From Desulfuromonadaceae bacterium (GTDB lineage: Bacteria; Desulfobacterota; Desulfuromonadia; Desulfuromonadales; Syntrophotaleaceae), in NCBI GenBank assembly GCA_007134025.1, contig SLLR01000030.1, forward strand, positions 1 to 64,000: DNA of 64,000 nucleotides, given 5' to 3'. Shown piece after piece: positions 18,534 to 28,609 of the stretch (positions are counted from its first letter, which is position 1; every line of letters starts with the position of its first letter). Below the pieces are notes generated by a model. The model did no database searches and had not been told where the DNA came from. It saw nothing but the letters and a program-made list of their open reading frames with translations. A program made the translations under genes and the position numbers.

Positions 18534-19925
18534 TCAACCCACCTCGTTGTAATACCTCACCAGAAAATTCACTTCAAGTTCCTCTTCGACAATTTTTCGG
18601 CAGGCCTCGACGTCAATTTCAGGCAAGGTCACGACACTGGCGGTCACGGAGGGAATATGGTTTTTGGCCTCCCGAATAAATTCTTTGACCGCCTCATAAC
18701 CTTGCATGCCGAATTGCGACTGGCAAACCCTCTGGTAGCTAGACGCGTCCGCCGCATTCAGGGAAACGGAAATGGCGTCGACGAGACCGGACAATTCGGG
18801 AAGAATGTTGCGCTTATGAACCAGTCTGGCCTGACCGTCCGTGTTGACACGAACACGTGCCCCCTGTTGTTTTAGCCAGCGGGCTACCTCCTTCACCAGA
18901 TCGAGCCGCAGCAGCGGTTCGCCATATCCACAAAAAACGATTTCCCGGTAGGGACGGATATCGCCCATGGCCTCAATGACCTCCTGAGCCGTCGGTTCCC
19001 GTTCGAGTTTCAGAGCATGGCCTTTTACCGTAAAGTCCTTGAATTTTCCACAGAAGGTGCACCGATTACTGCATCGGTTGGTAATGTTCAGGTACAGGGA
19101 ATTGCGGATTGGATAAGCAATGCGGCTCGGCTGCTCCACAGGGCCGATGCCGAACAGGCGATGGGTGTTTAAACGGGTAATGCGGGCGATATCCGCCGTT
19201 GAGAGCCCTTTGATGCGTGCCAGTTCCTCAGCGGTTTCGCCAAGAAAAGCCGGCTCGTTGCGCCGACCGCGGCGGGATTGAGGGGCCAGGTAGGGACAGT
19301 CTGTTTCGAGGAGGATATGGTCCATACTGATGGCTGCGGCGATATCCCGAAGATCCTGATTGGACGGGTAGGTCAGGGTCCCGGGAAAAGACAGATAAAA
19401 ACCCATCTCAATACAGGCGCGGGCCATAGAAAGGTCGCCACTGAAGCAGTGCAGTACCCCACCTACCTGATGCGCCTTCTCTTCACAAAGGATTCGCAGC
19501 ACGTCCTCATGTGCGTCCCGGTCGTGAACGATCAGCGGCAGACCGACTTGTTTTGCCAGGGTAATCTGTCGTCTGAACGCCTGCTGCTGAACCTGACGGG
19601 AGCAGTGGCCACGGAAATAGTCAAGACCGGTTTCACCAACGGCGACCACCTTGTCGTTGCGGGCCAGCCGCCGCAAGGTGTCGATGGCGGCTTCCGAAGC
19701 TTCTTCTCCATTATGGGGGTGGATGCCCACGGATGCATAGATGTCATCGTGTTCCGTAGCAAGCTTGACGCTGGTTGCGGAACTTTCAAGGTCGCAACCG
19801 ATGGTAACAATTTCGGCAACTCCGGCGACCCTGGCAGCAGAGAGGACCTGGTGCAGATCGGCAGAGAATTGAGGGTTGTCAAGGTGGGCGTGGGTGTCGA
19901 TCAGTTTCGGCAAGACGTTGTTCAT
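18534..19925 (-). CDS. TatD-family deoxyribonuclease fused to a radical SAM domain
   Basis: A 463-residue two-domain protein. Residues 8-260 are a TatD-type metal-dependent hydrolase: DTHAHLD, GETGLDYF, IVHDRDA, HCFSG and ETDCPYLAP supply the metal ligands. Residues 278-463 are a radical SAM domain with C285-C289-C292 (CSNRCTFC) and a GYGEPLL SAM-binding segment. The radical SAM half matches the family usually encoded beside tatD; here the two are one chain. The start at 19925 has GGAG close upstream. It is the last gene of the tmk-holB-ricT-metG run. The substrate of the radical SAM half is unknown. Confidence 0.9.
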   Translation of the reverse strand: MNNVLPKLIDTHAHLDNPQFSADLHQVLSAARVAGVAEIVTIGCDLESSATSVKLATEHDDIYASVGIHPHNGEEASEAAIDTLRRLARNDKVVAVGETGLDYFRGHCSRQVQQQAFRRQITLAKQVGLPLIVHDRDAHEDVLRILCEEKAHQVGGVLHCFSGDLSMARACIEMGFYLSFPGTLTYPSNQDLRDIAAAISMDHILLETDCPYLAPQSRRGRRNEPAFLGETAEELARIKGLSTADIARITRLNTHRLFGIGPVEQPSRIAYPIRNSLYLNITNRCSNRCTFCGKFKDFTVKGHALKLEREPTAQEVIEAMGDIRPYREIVFCGYGEPLLRLDLVKEVARWLKQQGARVRVNTDGQARLVHKRNILPELSGLVDAISVSLNAADASSYQRVCQSQFGMQGYEAVKEFIREAKNHIPSVTASVVTLPEIDVEACRKIVEEELEVNFLVRYYNEVG

Positions 19926-20108
19926 GGAAACTCCAAACAAACGGAGGTGCCTCAGCACCCCCGGGTATATCCGTTCATTTGAGTAGATAACTCTGAGGAC
20001 ATGGGGAACATTCTGAGGCGGATAAAGTTCAGTGAAAGTCCTGACGCCGCAGTGCGAATGCTTGCCCGGCTATGCGCTCCTGCTGTTACCCTGCCAAGCC
20101 ATCGGCCC

Positions 20109-21644
20109 TTATTGGTTTTCGATGCGGGGAAAGAGGGGCGCAGATTTGGCGATTTCAGTACCCGGGGTCAATCTGCCCCAGGAACTGCCATCGGCCAGAT
20201 CGAGACAGGTTGCGGTCTGGCCCAGGATCTTCATGATCTTGTCGGCGGTTTCCGGCATAAACGGACCGATCAACAGGGCGACAAAGCGGACCGCCTCAAG
20301 CAGGTTGTAGAGAACGGTGCCAAGGCGTTCCTGCTGGGCGGGATCTTTGGCCAAAGCCCACGGAGCGCTGTCATCGATATACTTGTTGGCTGCACTGATC
20401 AACGCCCAGATGTTCTGCAGTGCTTTGTTGAAAGCCTGGTCGTTCATCTGGATGTCGACCCGTTCCATAATCGGTGCAAACAGATTCACGAAGTTTGTGT
20501 CGGTATCGGTCGGCGAACCCGGAGTTGGCAGCAGGCCGGCAAAATACTTGTTAACCATGGCGGTTGAGCGGCTGACCAGATTGCCCAGATCGTTGGCCAG
20601 ATCCGAGTTGATTCGATGGATCAGCGCAGCATGGGAAAAATCCCCGTCCAGCCCGAAGGGAACCTCCCGCAGCAGAAAATAGCGGATGGCATCAGCCCCG
20701 TATTTATCAATGAGCATGTTGGGTTCTACGACGTTCTGCAGACTCTTGCTCATTTTCTGCCCTTCCACCGTCCACCAGCCGTGTGCGAAAACCCGTTTGG
20801 GAAGGGGAATGCCGGCAGCCAGAAGAAAAGTAGGCCAGTAAACTGCATGGAAGCGCAGAATATCTTTACCGATTATATGGGCGTCGGCCGGCCAGAAGGA
20901 TTCAAAAAGACGGTCGCTGTCGTCGGGATAGCCGAGGGCCGTGATATAGTTCGTCAAGGCATCGAACCAAACGTAGATGACATGCTGCTCATGATCCGGC
21001 ACCGGAATGCCCCAGGAAAAAGAGGTACGGGAAATCGACAGGTCCCGCAAGCCTTCCCGAACAAAACTCAGAATCTCGTTACGTCGAGTGCGCGGCTGAA
21101 TAAAATCAGGGTTCTCTTCAATGTGCCGCAACAGCGCATCCTGATAATTGCTCATGCGAAAAAAATACGATTCTTCTTTTAACTTGTCCGTTGAACGTCC
21201 GCAATCGGGACAACAGCCATCCATGAGCTGGGTTTCAGTCCAGAAGGTTTCACAGGGAGTGCAATACCAGTCTTCGTATTCGCCCAGGTAGATGTCTCCG
21301 GAGGCCAGCAGTTTTTTAAACAGATGCTGAACCCCCTTTTTATGGCGTTCCTGTGAGGTGCGGATAAAGTCCGTGTGACTGATGTCGAGTTTGTCCCATA
21401 GAGCCTGAAAGCGTTTTACCACCCGATCGGCCAGCTCAAGGGGAGTTTCCCCCTTGGTCAAGGCGGCCTTTTCGACTTTCTGTCCGTGCTCGTCGGTGCC
21501 GGTCAGGAAGCAGACGGCGTATCCTTGAGCCCGCTTGTAACGCGCCAGTACATCACAGGCCACGGTCGTATAGGCGTGGCCGATATGGGGAACATCGTTG
21601 ACATAATAAATCGGGGTGGTGACGTAGTAGCGCTTATCATCCAT
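20109..21644 (-). CDS. metG: Methionyl-tRNA synthetase
   Basis: A 511-residue class I aminoacyl-tRNA synthetase charging tRNA-Met. The HIGH-type motif is DVPHIGHAYTT near residue 15; the KMSKS motif is GQKMSKSLQN near 300. The knuckle region has the four-cysteine zinc set (CTPC and CCPDC near 130-150). The protein ends without the C-terminal tRNA-binding EMAP-like domain found in longer forms. I use the ATG at 21644 (MDDKRYYVTTPIYY), preceded by CAGGAGA; the frame is open for 74 more codons upstream, but that part overlaps ricT. Confidence 0.97.
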   Translation of the reverse strand: MDDKRYYVTTPIYYVNDVPHIGHAYTTVACDVLARYKRAQGYAVCFLTGTDEHGQKVEKAALTKGETPLELADRVVKRFQALWDKLDISHTDFIRTSQERHKKGVQHLFKKLLASGDIYLGEYEDWYCTPCETFWTETQLMDGCCPDCGRSTDKLKEESYFFRMSNYQDALLRHIEENPDFIQPRTRRNEILSFVREGLRDLSISRTSFSWGIPVPDHEQHVIYVWFDALTNYITALGYPDDSDRLFESFWPADAHIIGKDILRFHAVYWPTFLLAAGIPLPKRVFAHGWWTVEGQKMSKSLQNVVEPNMLIDKYGADAIRYFLLREVPFGLDGDFSHAALIHRINSDLANDLGNLVSRSTAMVNKYFAGLLPTPGSPTDTDTNFVNLFAPIMERVDIQMNDQAFNKALQNIWALISAANKYIDDSAPWALAKDPAQQERLGTVLYNLLEAVRFVALLIGPFMPETADKIMKILGQTATCLDLADGSSWGRLTPGTEIAKSAPLFPRIENQ

Positions 21645-22701
21645 TCTTGTCTCCTGAAGGTTTGCTGTTTGCCGGACGTCGGCGAGGTCTGCGCCGGGAT
21701 TTTTTGCGGGCTGCCGGGAGCGATTCCTTGAGGTCGGCCTTTTGCCCTGAAGGATGATCCGAAGTTCTTTCTTCTGTATCGTGGGCGGCGGGAGCTTGCT
21801 GGTCGGTCTGTTTGTAGCCGCGATCAGTCTGACGTCCGGTCTGACGGTTGCGCGGTCGGGGCGCAATGGACTTGGTCGAAGCCGAAGGCTTTTCCGTTAA
21901 TTTTTCAAGCACCTCCAGTTGGTCGACGGGCACTTCGACGCTGGTGTTGTCCTCTCGTCTGATGGTAACTCGACGGGCGAGAACATTTTGCGCGACCACC
22001 GTGCCTTCATGACCACCGACCCGAACCCGGCGCCCGCACTTGGGAAGCTCCCTGCGGTATTCCCGATAGGTTTCGTACTCGTAATTTAGACAGCAGAGCA
22101 GCCGCCCACACTGTCCGGAAATCTTGCTGGGATTAAGCGCCAGATTCTGTTCTTTAGCCATTTTTACCGATACCGGAGCAAAATTGATCAGAAAACTACA
22201 ACAACACAAGGCTCTGCCGCAGATTCCTATACCGCCGGTAATTTTTGCTTCATCGCGTACGCCGATCTGCCGCATCTCGATGCGTGTGCGAAATTGCTGG
22301 GCCAGGTCTTTCACCAGATCGCGAAAATCAACCCGGCCGTCGGCGGTAAAGTAGAAGATGATTTTGGAAGAGTCAAAAAGATATTCGGCTCGCACGAGTT
22401 TCATCTCCATGCGGCGAACCTGAATACGCTTCAGACAAAAATCAAAAGCCTCCTTTTCCTTGGATTCCGATTCGGCGGCCATGGCGATGTCGTCGGCCGT
22501 GGCGAGACGTAAAACGTTTTTCAATTTTTCCGGGGCCCGCTGGGGTTCACATTCCCGGGGTTCGGTGGTCACCGTGCCGAGCGAAAGGCCGCGATCCGTT
22601 TCGACAATCACCTGGTCATGGATCGACAGTGACAAGTCATCGCAAAGAAAATCATAATGTTTTCCGGCAGTGCGGAATTTAACCGATACGATTTGAATCA
22701 T
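21637..22701 (-). CDS. PSP1/RicT-like domain protein with basic C-terminal tail
   Basis: A 354-residue PSP1-domain protein (YaaT/RicT type). The conserved core runs from VSVKFRTAGKHYDF to about residue 270 and includes the cysteine-rich GGIGICGRALCCCSFL and SGQCGRLLCCLNYE. In Bacillus these cysteines help bind iron-sulfur clusters in a complex affecting RNA processing and development. The last 85 residues are low-complexity and very basic (RNRQTGRQTDR, KKSRRRPRRRP), an unusual extension that could bind nucleic acid. It overlaps the start of metG by eight bases. Confidence 0.85.
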   Translation of the reverse strand: MIQIVSVKFRTAGKHYDFLCDDLSLSIHDQVIVETDRGLSLGTVTTEPRECEPQRAPEKLKNVLRLATADDIAMAAESESKEKEAFDFCLKRIQVRRMEMKLVRAEYLFDSSKIIFYFTADGRVDFRDLVKDLAQQFRTRIEMRQIGVRDEAKITGGIGICGRALCCCSFLINFAPVSVKMAKEQNLALNPSKISGQCGRLLCCLNYEYETYREYRRELPKCGRRVRVGGHEGTVVAQNVLARRVTIRREDNTSVEVPVDQLEVLEKLTEKPSASTKSIAPRPRNRQTGRQTDRGYKQTDQQAPAAHDTEERTSDHPSGQKADLKESLPAARKKSRRRPRRRPANSKPSGDKNG

Positions 22702-22734
22702 GGGGGTTCGGTAGTCCTTATCTATGAATCAAAG

Positions 22735-23703
22735 TCAGGCGACCAGTCGCATGAGCAAGACTTCGACGGCCAGTTGACGGTTGACATTTCGGTTCAGTTG
22801 CCGACCGGCGGTGTCCAGCGCGGCCAGTTTGCCAAGAATTGAGGAAGTGGATTCGGCGCCGGAGACGCGATGGATTTTGTTCAACAGGTCGATATTCACC
22901 AATTCATCCTGCGGGCGGCCGTGTCGATAGAGCAACAGGTCGCGGTAAAAAGATTGAAAAATCTCGATAATGTCCGGCAGGGTTTCTTTGTCCTGAGCCA
23001 GTTTTTCGGCAAACTCCAACAGGGGAAGAACGCTGCCGGAGGTCAGGCCGGTGAGCGTTTTGAGCAACTCTCTTCGTGTCCTGAAAAAAAACTCGCGATC
23101 TTTTCCCAGCGCCTTTCTGAAACTTCCTCCGGCGAGGGAGGCAAGAATGTGTGCTTCCGTTTCGTCCAGCTCCAGCTGTTCACACAGCACTTCCAGCAAG
23201 CGCCTGCGTTCAATGCGGGAAAAAGGAAGTCGCTGGCAGCGGGACCGGATGGTGCTCAAGAGCATGTCCGGTCGGGATGAAAGAAGAATGATCAGGGTGT
23301 TGTCCCGGGGTTCTTCCAGGGTTTTCAGCAAGGCGTTGCCGGCAGCAGGGTTGAATTTGTCCGCATCATCGACAATGCAGACTTTTTTTTCCGCTTCCAG
23401 AGGGCGGTAGGAAAGTTCCTTTTGCAGGACTCGAACCTGTTCAATCTTGATCTGACCGCCGTCAGCTTCGATAAAATGCAGGTCGGGATGATTGTGGTGA
23501 TCCACTTTACGGCAGGCGGCACAGTCACCGCAGCCACGTTTTTCATGACAGAAGATAGCCCGGGTCAGGGCCAGAGCCATAAGCCGTTTACCCACACCCT
23601 CGGGTCCTTCAAACAAGTAGGCGTGGGGGAGCCGTCGGCTTTCGAGAGCGCGCCGCAGCAGATCCTTTTGGCGGTCGTGACCGACGATGTTGGCAAAAGT
23701 CAT
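22735..23703 (-). CDS. holB: DNA polymerase III delta-prime subunit
   Basis: A 322-residue clamp-loader subunit. Walker A is FEGPEGVGKRLMA (about residues 32-44), followed by the four-cysteine zinc module CHEKRGCGDCAAC. VCIVDDADKFN and GNALLKTLEEP are the Walker B and sensor-like segments. It sits between tmk and the PSP1 gene as in many bacteria. It begins four bases from the end of tmk and is probably cotranscribed. Confidence 0.95.
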   Translation of the reverse strand: MTFANIVGHDRQKDLLRRALESRRLPHAYLFEGPEGVGKRLMALALTRAIFCHEKRGCGDCAACRKVDHHNHPDLHFIEADGGQIKIEQVRVLQKELSYRPLEAEKKVCIVDDADKFNPAAGNALLKTLEEPRDNTLIILLSSRPDMLLSTIRSRCQRLPFSRIERRRLLEVLCEQLELDETEAHILASLAGGSFRKALGKDREFFFRTRRELLKTLTGLTSGSVLPLLEFAEKLAQDKETLPDIIEIFQSFYRDLLLYRHGRPQDELVNIDLLNKIHRVSGAESTSSILGKLAALDTAGRQLNRNVNRQLAVEVLLMRLVA

Positions 23704-23707
23704 GGTT

Positions 23708-24349
23708 TCAGTCCCGCCCGAGAAAATCTTCGAGGCAGTTGCTCAGTCGTTCAGCCACCTGCTGCGCGTTGCCAACGGCGGGGATGACCTGCATGCGCCG
23801 GGGTTCTTTCAGGGCCAGTTCAAGGTATCCGTTGCGAACCCGTCGGTGAAAATCCAGGGCTTCCTGTTCGAAACGCCCTTCATCGACCTGATCATGAATT
23901 TCGTTGCGTTGCAGGGCTCTGGCAATGCCGACATCATGAGGCAGGTCGAGAACCAGGGTCAGATCCGGTCGACAATCTCCGCAGGCCAGGGCGTTAAGTT
24001 GCTCGATCAGATTCAGGTCGAGGCCCCGACCATAACCCTGATAGGCGAGAGTGGCGTCGGTATACCGGTCGCAAAGCACCAGGTGTCCGTCCTGCAGCGC
24101 CGGGCGAATGACCTGATCCACATGCTGGGCTCGGGCTGCGGCGTAAAGCAACAATTCGGCCCTGGGCACCAGAGCGTTGTTGTCGGGATGCAGCAGGATT
24201 TCCCGAATGGAGTCGGCAATCGGACAGCCACCCGGTTCGCGAGTGATCACGACAGAGTACCCCAACCGCCGAAGGAAGCCGGCGGCCAGGGCAATTTGCG
24301 TGGTCTTGCCGCTGCCTTCGATGCCTTCAAAGGTAATGAAATGAGCCAT
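23708..24349 (-). CDS. tmk: Thymidylate kinase
   Basis: A 213-residue dTMP kinase (dTMP to dTDP). The P-loop is FEGIEGSGKTTQ (about residues 5-16), TREPGGCPIAD carries the DR(E)/P region, and LCDRYTDATLAYQG (about 98-111) the family DRY segment. I use the ATG at 24349; an in-frame TTG six codons earlier is possible. It is the first gene of the minus-strand operon, divergent from rnc. Confidence 0.96.
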   Translation of the reverse strand: MAHFITFEGIEGSGKTTQIALAAGFLRRLGYSVVITREPGGCPIADSIREILLHPDNNALVPRAELLLYAAARAQHVDQVIRPALQDGHLVLCDRYTDATLAYQGYGRGLDLNLIEQLNALACGDCRPDLTLVLDLPHDVGIARALQRNEIHDQVDEGRFEQEALDFHRRVRNGYLELALKEPRRMQVIPAVGNAQQVAERLSNCLEDFLGRD

Positions 24350-24535
24350 GCCAAGCCTGTCCTTCAAGTAAATCGTTCAATTATAGGAACGCAGGGTGCA
24401 AGAATCAAGGGTAAAAGCGGCAGAGAGCCGCTCTGTCGGTGAGGGTTTTGTTGCCTTCCTCGGGCCCATTGTGTAAGATGAGCGCCTGTTACGCAGCCCT
24501 GAAGCCGCATCGATTGTGTCCCGAATGGAGTCGCT

Positions 24536-25243
24536 TTGCAAGCCGATCAAAACAGCAGGCTGCTGCAGGACGACCTCGGCTATGCCTTTGCCGATGACGC
24601 TCTGCTGCTGGAGGCTTTGTGCCATAAATCCTACAGCAATGAACGGCCCGGAAAAAACGTGGCCTGCAACGAGCGCCTTGAATTCCTTGGCGACGCAGTT
24701 CTCGATCTGGTGGTCAGTCGCTATCTTTTCCATCGGTACCCCGAAGCGCGGGAAGGAGAGATGACGCGCATTCGGGCGGAAGTGGTTAACGAAAAAGGCC
24801 TGGCCCGGGTGGCCCGCCGTCTTCAACTTGGCCGATTTCTGTTGCTCGGGCGGGGCGAAGAACGCAGCGGCGGCCGCGACAAGGACAGTCTGCTGGCCAA
24901 TGCCCTTGAGGCCCTGCTTGGAGCCGTCTTTTGCGACGGAGGTTTTGAGCCGGCACGGGGCTTGATCGAAACGCTTCTGGCCGAAGTCATATCCGAAGCA
25001 GCTCAACGCCGGCAAGGCATTGACCATAAGACCCGGTTGCAGGAGATTACTCAGGCCCGTCACGGACGGGTTCCCGAGTATGTGCTGTTGGGGGAGGAGG
25101 GGCCGGTTCACCAGCGTGAGTACACCGTAGAAGTTCGTCTGGCCGATTCTCCACTCGGTCGCGGTTTCGGCTCGACCAAAAAAAAGGCGGAACAGAAGGC
25201 GGCCCTGGCCGCGATCAAGAATCTTGCCGACAACGGACAATGA
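24536..25243 (+). CDS. rnc: Ribonuclease III
   Basis: A 235-residue double-strand-specific RNase that processes rRNA and mRNA. The catalytic signature NERLEFLGDAVLDLVV is near residues 45-60. A second acidic site is in LLANALEALLGAVFCDGG. A dsRNA-binding domain occupies about 160-230 (TRLQEITQARHGRVPEYVLL, GFGSTKKKAEQKAALAAI). The start is TTG, five bases after GGAG. The last four bases overlap the ATG of the radical SAM gene. Confidence 0.96.
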   Translation: MQADQNSRLLQDDLGYAFADDALLLEALCHKSYSNERPGKNVACNERLEFLGDAVLDLVVSRYLFHRYPEAREGEMTRIRAEVVNEKGLARVARRLQLGRFLLLGRGEERSGGRDKDSLLANALEALLGAVFCDGGFEPARGLIETLLAEVISEAAQRRQGIDHKTRLQEITQARHGRVPEYVLLGEEGPVHQREYTVEVRLADSPLGRGFGSTKKKAEQKAALAAIKNLADNGQ

Positions 25244-26259
25244 AGATCTACCCGTTTTTCATTCCACACGGGGGTTGCCCTCACTCCTGTCGCTTCTGCT
25301 GCCAGAAAACCGTTTCCGGACAAGTGCAGGCGCCATCGCCGCGCCAGATTGCCGAAGGGCTTGATGAAATGTTGCCATCGCAGGGTGACGGTGAGGTCGC
25401 CTTTTATGGTGGAAGCTTTACCCTGCTGGAACCGGCCCTGCAGCAGCAATACCTTCGGCAGGTTGCCCCTTATATCAGCGCCGGGCGGGTTTCCGGCGTT
25501 CGGGTTTCGACGCGTCCGGATGCCGTTGACGGCGAGACGGCCGGGAACCTGGTTGACGGCGGCGTAAAAACGGTGGAGTTGGGGTGTCAATCTTTTTGCC
25601 CTGACGTTTTAGCGGCCTGCGGACGGGGCCACGCGCCGACGGACATCGAAGAGGCGGTGCAGGCTCTTCGTTTCCGGTCCCTTGGAGTCGGCTTGCAGCT
25701 GATGCCCGGTCTGCCGCAAGGCGGCAGAAAAGAGGCCCTCTATTCCCTGCGCCGGGCCCTCAGTCTCGAGCCGGATTTTATACGCATTTATCCCACCGTT
25801 GTGTTGCGTAATACTTTGCTGGAGGCCGACTACTATCGTGGAGACTACAAGCCTCTGGGGCTTGAGGAGGCGGTCGCCATCTGCGCCGAGATGCTCTGGC
25901 ACTGCCATCGTGCCCAGGTGCCGGTGATACGTCTTGGGTTGCAGGCAACGGAGGCACTGGAGCGGAATGGTGCTGTTGTCGCCGGTCCCTACCATCCGGC
26001 GTTTGGTGCGTTGGTACGGTCGCGAATCTGGCGACAGGCCCTGTCGTCTATGGTTGCCTTGGCTCGATGCAGCGAGGTAAGGGTTCATCCTGCTGATTTA
26101 AGCGATGTCCTTGGGCACCGTCGGGACAATCTGGCTTATTTTTACAGCCGGGGCAGCAAGCCGTCGTTTCGGTCGGATGAAAAGATCTTTCGGAATCACT
26201 TCAGGGTTGGCCGCCGAACCTTTCAGGTACATGAGGTTGCGGTGTTTGATCCGCTTTGA
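25240..26259 (+). CDS. Radical SAM protein, Elp3-like
   Basis: A 339-residue radical SAM protein with the cluster motif C13-x3-C17-x2-C20 (CPHSCRFC). VAFYGGSFTLL is the SAM-binding GGS segment. VSTRPDAVD, VELGCQSF and GVGLQLMPGLPQG follow the order of the Elp3/coproporphyrinogen-oxidase-like group. No acetyltransferase domain is attached, so it is not full Elp3. It overlaps rnc by four bases and precedes era. Function unknown; RNA modification is a guess from the family and context only. Confidence 0.85.
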   Translation: MKIYPFFIPHGGCPHSCRFCCQKTVSGQVQAPSPRQIAEGLDEMLPSQGDGEVAFYGGSFTLLEPALQQQYLRQVAPYISAGRVSGVRVSTRPDAVDGETAGNLVDGGVKTVELGCQSFCPDVLAACGRGHAPTDIEEAVQALRFRSLGVGLQLMPGLPQGGRKEALYSLRRALSLEPDFIRIYPTVVLRNTLLEADYYRGDYKPLGLEEAVAICAEMLWHCHRAQVPVIRLGLQATEALERNGAVVAGPYHPAFGALVRSRIWRQALSSMVALARCSEVRVHPADLSDVLGHRRDNLAYFYSRGSKPSFRSDEKIFRNHFRVGRRTFQVHEVAVFDPL

Positions 26260-26334
26260 CAGGTTGTTTTCTGATATTTTCACCTGATTTTCATCCGGAG
26301 TTTCCGGATGGAGACACCCTATGAAAGATGATCG

Positions 26335-27237
26335 ATGAAGTCTGAGCAGCAGAATTTCCGGTCCGGATTTGTCTCTATCGTCGGACGGCCTAATGTTGGG
26401 AAATCGACGCTGTTAAACGCGTTGTTGGGGCAAAAAATTGCTATCGCAACCAACAAACCTCAGACGACCCGCAATCGAATCCTCGGAATCCTTACCCGCG
26501 ACACATCCCAGATTCTGTTTCTCGACACACCGGGCATTCATCGTGCCAAGGGGCGACTGAATCAGTATATGGTGGAGCAGGCTCTAACCAGCTGCAGGGA
26601 TGTCGACGTGATTCTGTTTCTGGTTGAGGCCACGGATCAGCCGGGTGGCGGCGATGAGTATATTCTGGAACTGCTTTCCAGAGGCAAATCCCCGGTTATT
26701 CTATGCCTCAACAAGTCCGATCTGGTGGAAAAGACAGCGCTGCTGCCTCTTATCGCCGCCTATGCCGAGAGGTTTGATTTCGCCGGAATTGTTCCTCTTT
26801 CCGGAATGACCGGAGAAGGTGTCAAGGACCTGATCGCTTTGGTTGAAGAACTGCTTCCCTCGGGACCGTTGTATTATCCGGAAGATATGATTACCGATCA
26901 GCCGGAACGGTTTATCGTGGCGGAAATGGTACGCGAGCAGTTGTTGAAACAGACCCACGATGAGGTGCCCTACGGTGTGGCTGTGGTAGTGGAACGTTTT
27001 ACCGAAAAGCCGGAAAAGAATCTGGTGGTCGTCGAGGCGGTTGTCCATGTGGAGAGGGAAGCACACAAACGAATCGTGATCGGCAAAAACGGTTCCAGAT
27101 TGCGCGCCATCGGTCAGGCGGCTCGTTACGATATCGAAAGAATGCTCGGATCCCGGGTTTTTCTGGAGTTGTTTGTCCGAGTGGAAAAGAACTGGACCCA
27201 GTCCGGCCGTCTGCTTAAGGATTTCGGCTACGATTGA
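26335..27237 (+). CDS. era: GTPase Era
   Basis: A 300-residue GTPase that assists 30S assembly by binding the 3' end of 16S rRNA. G1 is [12 protein letters not shown] (residues 17-28), G3 DTPGI, and G4 NKSD. The C-terminal KH domain has the [15 protein letters not shown] loop. The region between the radical SAM gene and era is 75 bases. rnc-era proximity is conserved in many bacteria. Confidence 0.97.
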   Translation: MKSEQQNFRSGFVSIVGRPNVGKSTLLNALLGQKIAIATNKPQTTRNRILGILTRDTSQILFLDTPGIHRAKGRLNQYMVEQALTSCRDVDVILFLVEATDQPGGGDEYILELLSRGKSPVILCLNKSDLVEKTALLPLIAAYAERFDFAGIVPLSGMTGEGVKDLIALVEELLPSGPLYYPEDMITDQPERFIVAEMVREQLLKQTHDEVPYGVAVVVERFTEKPEKNLVVVEAVVHVEREAHKRIVIGKNGSRLRAIGQAARYDIERMLGSRVFLELFVRVEKNWTQSGRLLKDFGYD

Positions 27238-27295
27238 GAACGGCTCTCGGAAAAGCCGAAAACAATCCTGTCCCGTACTCGAGGTCAATAAATTT

Positions 27296-28609
27296 ATGTC
27301 CGTAGTGGCTATTGTCGGCCGTCCCAACGTTGGTAAGTCGACCCTCTTCAACCGAATTGTCGGCCAGCGCCGCGCCCTGGTGGAGGACTTCCCGGGAGTT
27401 ACCCGGGACCGCAATTACGCCGAGGTCACCCGTCATGAACGTCCCTTTATTCTTATAGATACGGGGGGGTTTGAGCCGGCCAGCGAGGATCAACTGCTCA
27501 CTCAGATGCGTCAGCAGTCCCAATTGGCGGTTGAAGAAGCGGATGTCATCCTCATGGTGATGGACGGACGGGAGGGCCTGACACCTTCCGATGTCGAGGT
27601 GGCTTCCGGGTTGCGGCGTTCCGGCAAGCCGGTTCTGTTTGTGGTGAACAAGGTCGACGGTCCCAAGCAGGAAACTGAAGCGACGGATTTTTATTCTCTG
27701 GGCGTGGATCGGATTTATACGGTTTCCGCAGAACACGGACAGGGAGTGAGTGGCGTTATCGAAGATTTTCTCGCTCTGCTGCCGCCGGAGGATTCGGAAC
27801 CATCCCACGAGACGGATGAAGTGCGGCTGGCGGTTATCGGAAGGCCCAATGTGGGCAAATCCTCTCTGGTCAACCGCATGCTCGGATACGAACGGGTCGT
27901 GGCCAACCCCACGGCCGGAACGACCCGAGACAGCATTGATACTCCTCTGGAGTACAACCAGCACCGCTACACCCTGATCGATACGGCCGGTATCCGCCGA
28001 AAAGGCAAGGTCAGCCACAAACTGGAAAAGTTCAGTGTGGTGCAGGCGCTCAAAGGTATGGACCGGGCCCACGTGGTATTGGTGGTGATCGATGCCGGCG
28101 AGGGGATTACAGAACAGGATCTTACCGTGGCTGGATACGCCTATGAAAAGGGAAGGGCTGTGATCCTGGTGGTCAACAAATGGGATCTGGTGGTCAAAGA
28201 CCACAAAACCATGGACCGGTACGTTGAAAACCTGAGAGATTCTTTTAAATTTCTGTCTTTCGCGCCGATTCTCTTTGTCTCCGCCCTGAGCGGTCAGCGT
28301 GTGGATCGGGTCATGCCCCTGGTCGAGAAGGTGGCGGGTGAATTCAACCGGCGGGTGGCCACTCCCGAGTTGAACCGGGTGCTGAAGGAGGCCACAATCA
28401 GTCACCCGCCGCCCCTGTCCCGGGGCCGCAGGGTCAAGCTGTTTTATATCACGCAAACGGCGGTTCGTCCGCCAACCTTCGTGGTGTTCGGCAATCGAAC
28501 CGGGGATATGCATTTTTCCTACCATCGCTATCTGGTGAATCAGTTGCGCGAGACTTTTGATTTTACCGGTTGTCCCATTCGTCTTTTATTCAAGGATCGC
28601 GAGAGATGA
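27296..28609 (+). CDS. der: GTPase Der (EngA)
   Basis: A 437-residue protein with two tandem GTPase domains and a C-terminal KH-like domain, needed for 50S assembly. The first G1 is [12 protein letters not shown] at residues 8-19; the second is [12 protein letters not shown] near 181-192. DTGGF and DTAGI are the G3 motifs, and NKVD and NKWD the G4 motifs. The start is the ATG at 27296, with GAGGT upstream. Its stop overlaps the ATG of the next gene (ATGA). Confidence 0.97.
   Translation: MSVVAIVGRPNVGKSTLFNRIVGQRRALVEDFPGVTRDRNYAEVTRHERPFILIDTGGFEPASEDQLLTQMRQQSQLAVEEADVILMVMDGREGLTPSDVEVASGLRRSGKPVLFVVNKVDGPKQETEATDFYSLGVDRIYTVSAEHGQGVSGVIEDFLALLPPEDSEPSHETDEVRLAVIGRPNVGKSSLVNRMLGYERVVANPTAGTTRDSIDTPLEYNQHRYTLIDTAGIRRKGKVSHKLEKFSVVQALKGMDRAHVVLVVIDAGEGITEQDLTVAGYAYEKGRAVILVVNKWDLVVKDHKTMDRYVENLRDSFKFLSFAPILFVSALSGQRVDRVMPLVEKVAGEFNRRVATPELNRVLKEATISHPPPLSRGRRVKLFYITQTAVRPPTFVVFGNRTGDMHFSYHRYLVNQLRETFDFTGCPIRLLFKDRER

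Noticed and set aside
27215-28525. 436-codon minus-strand frame antisense to der
   Set aside because: A mirror of the codon bias in der; the translation is rich in His, Arg and Gln with no recognisable domain.
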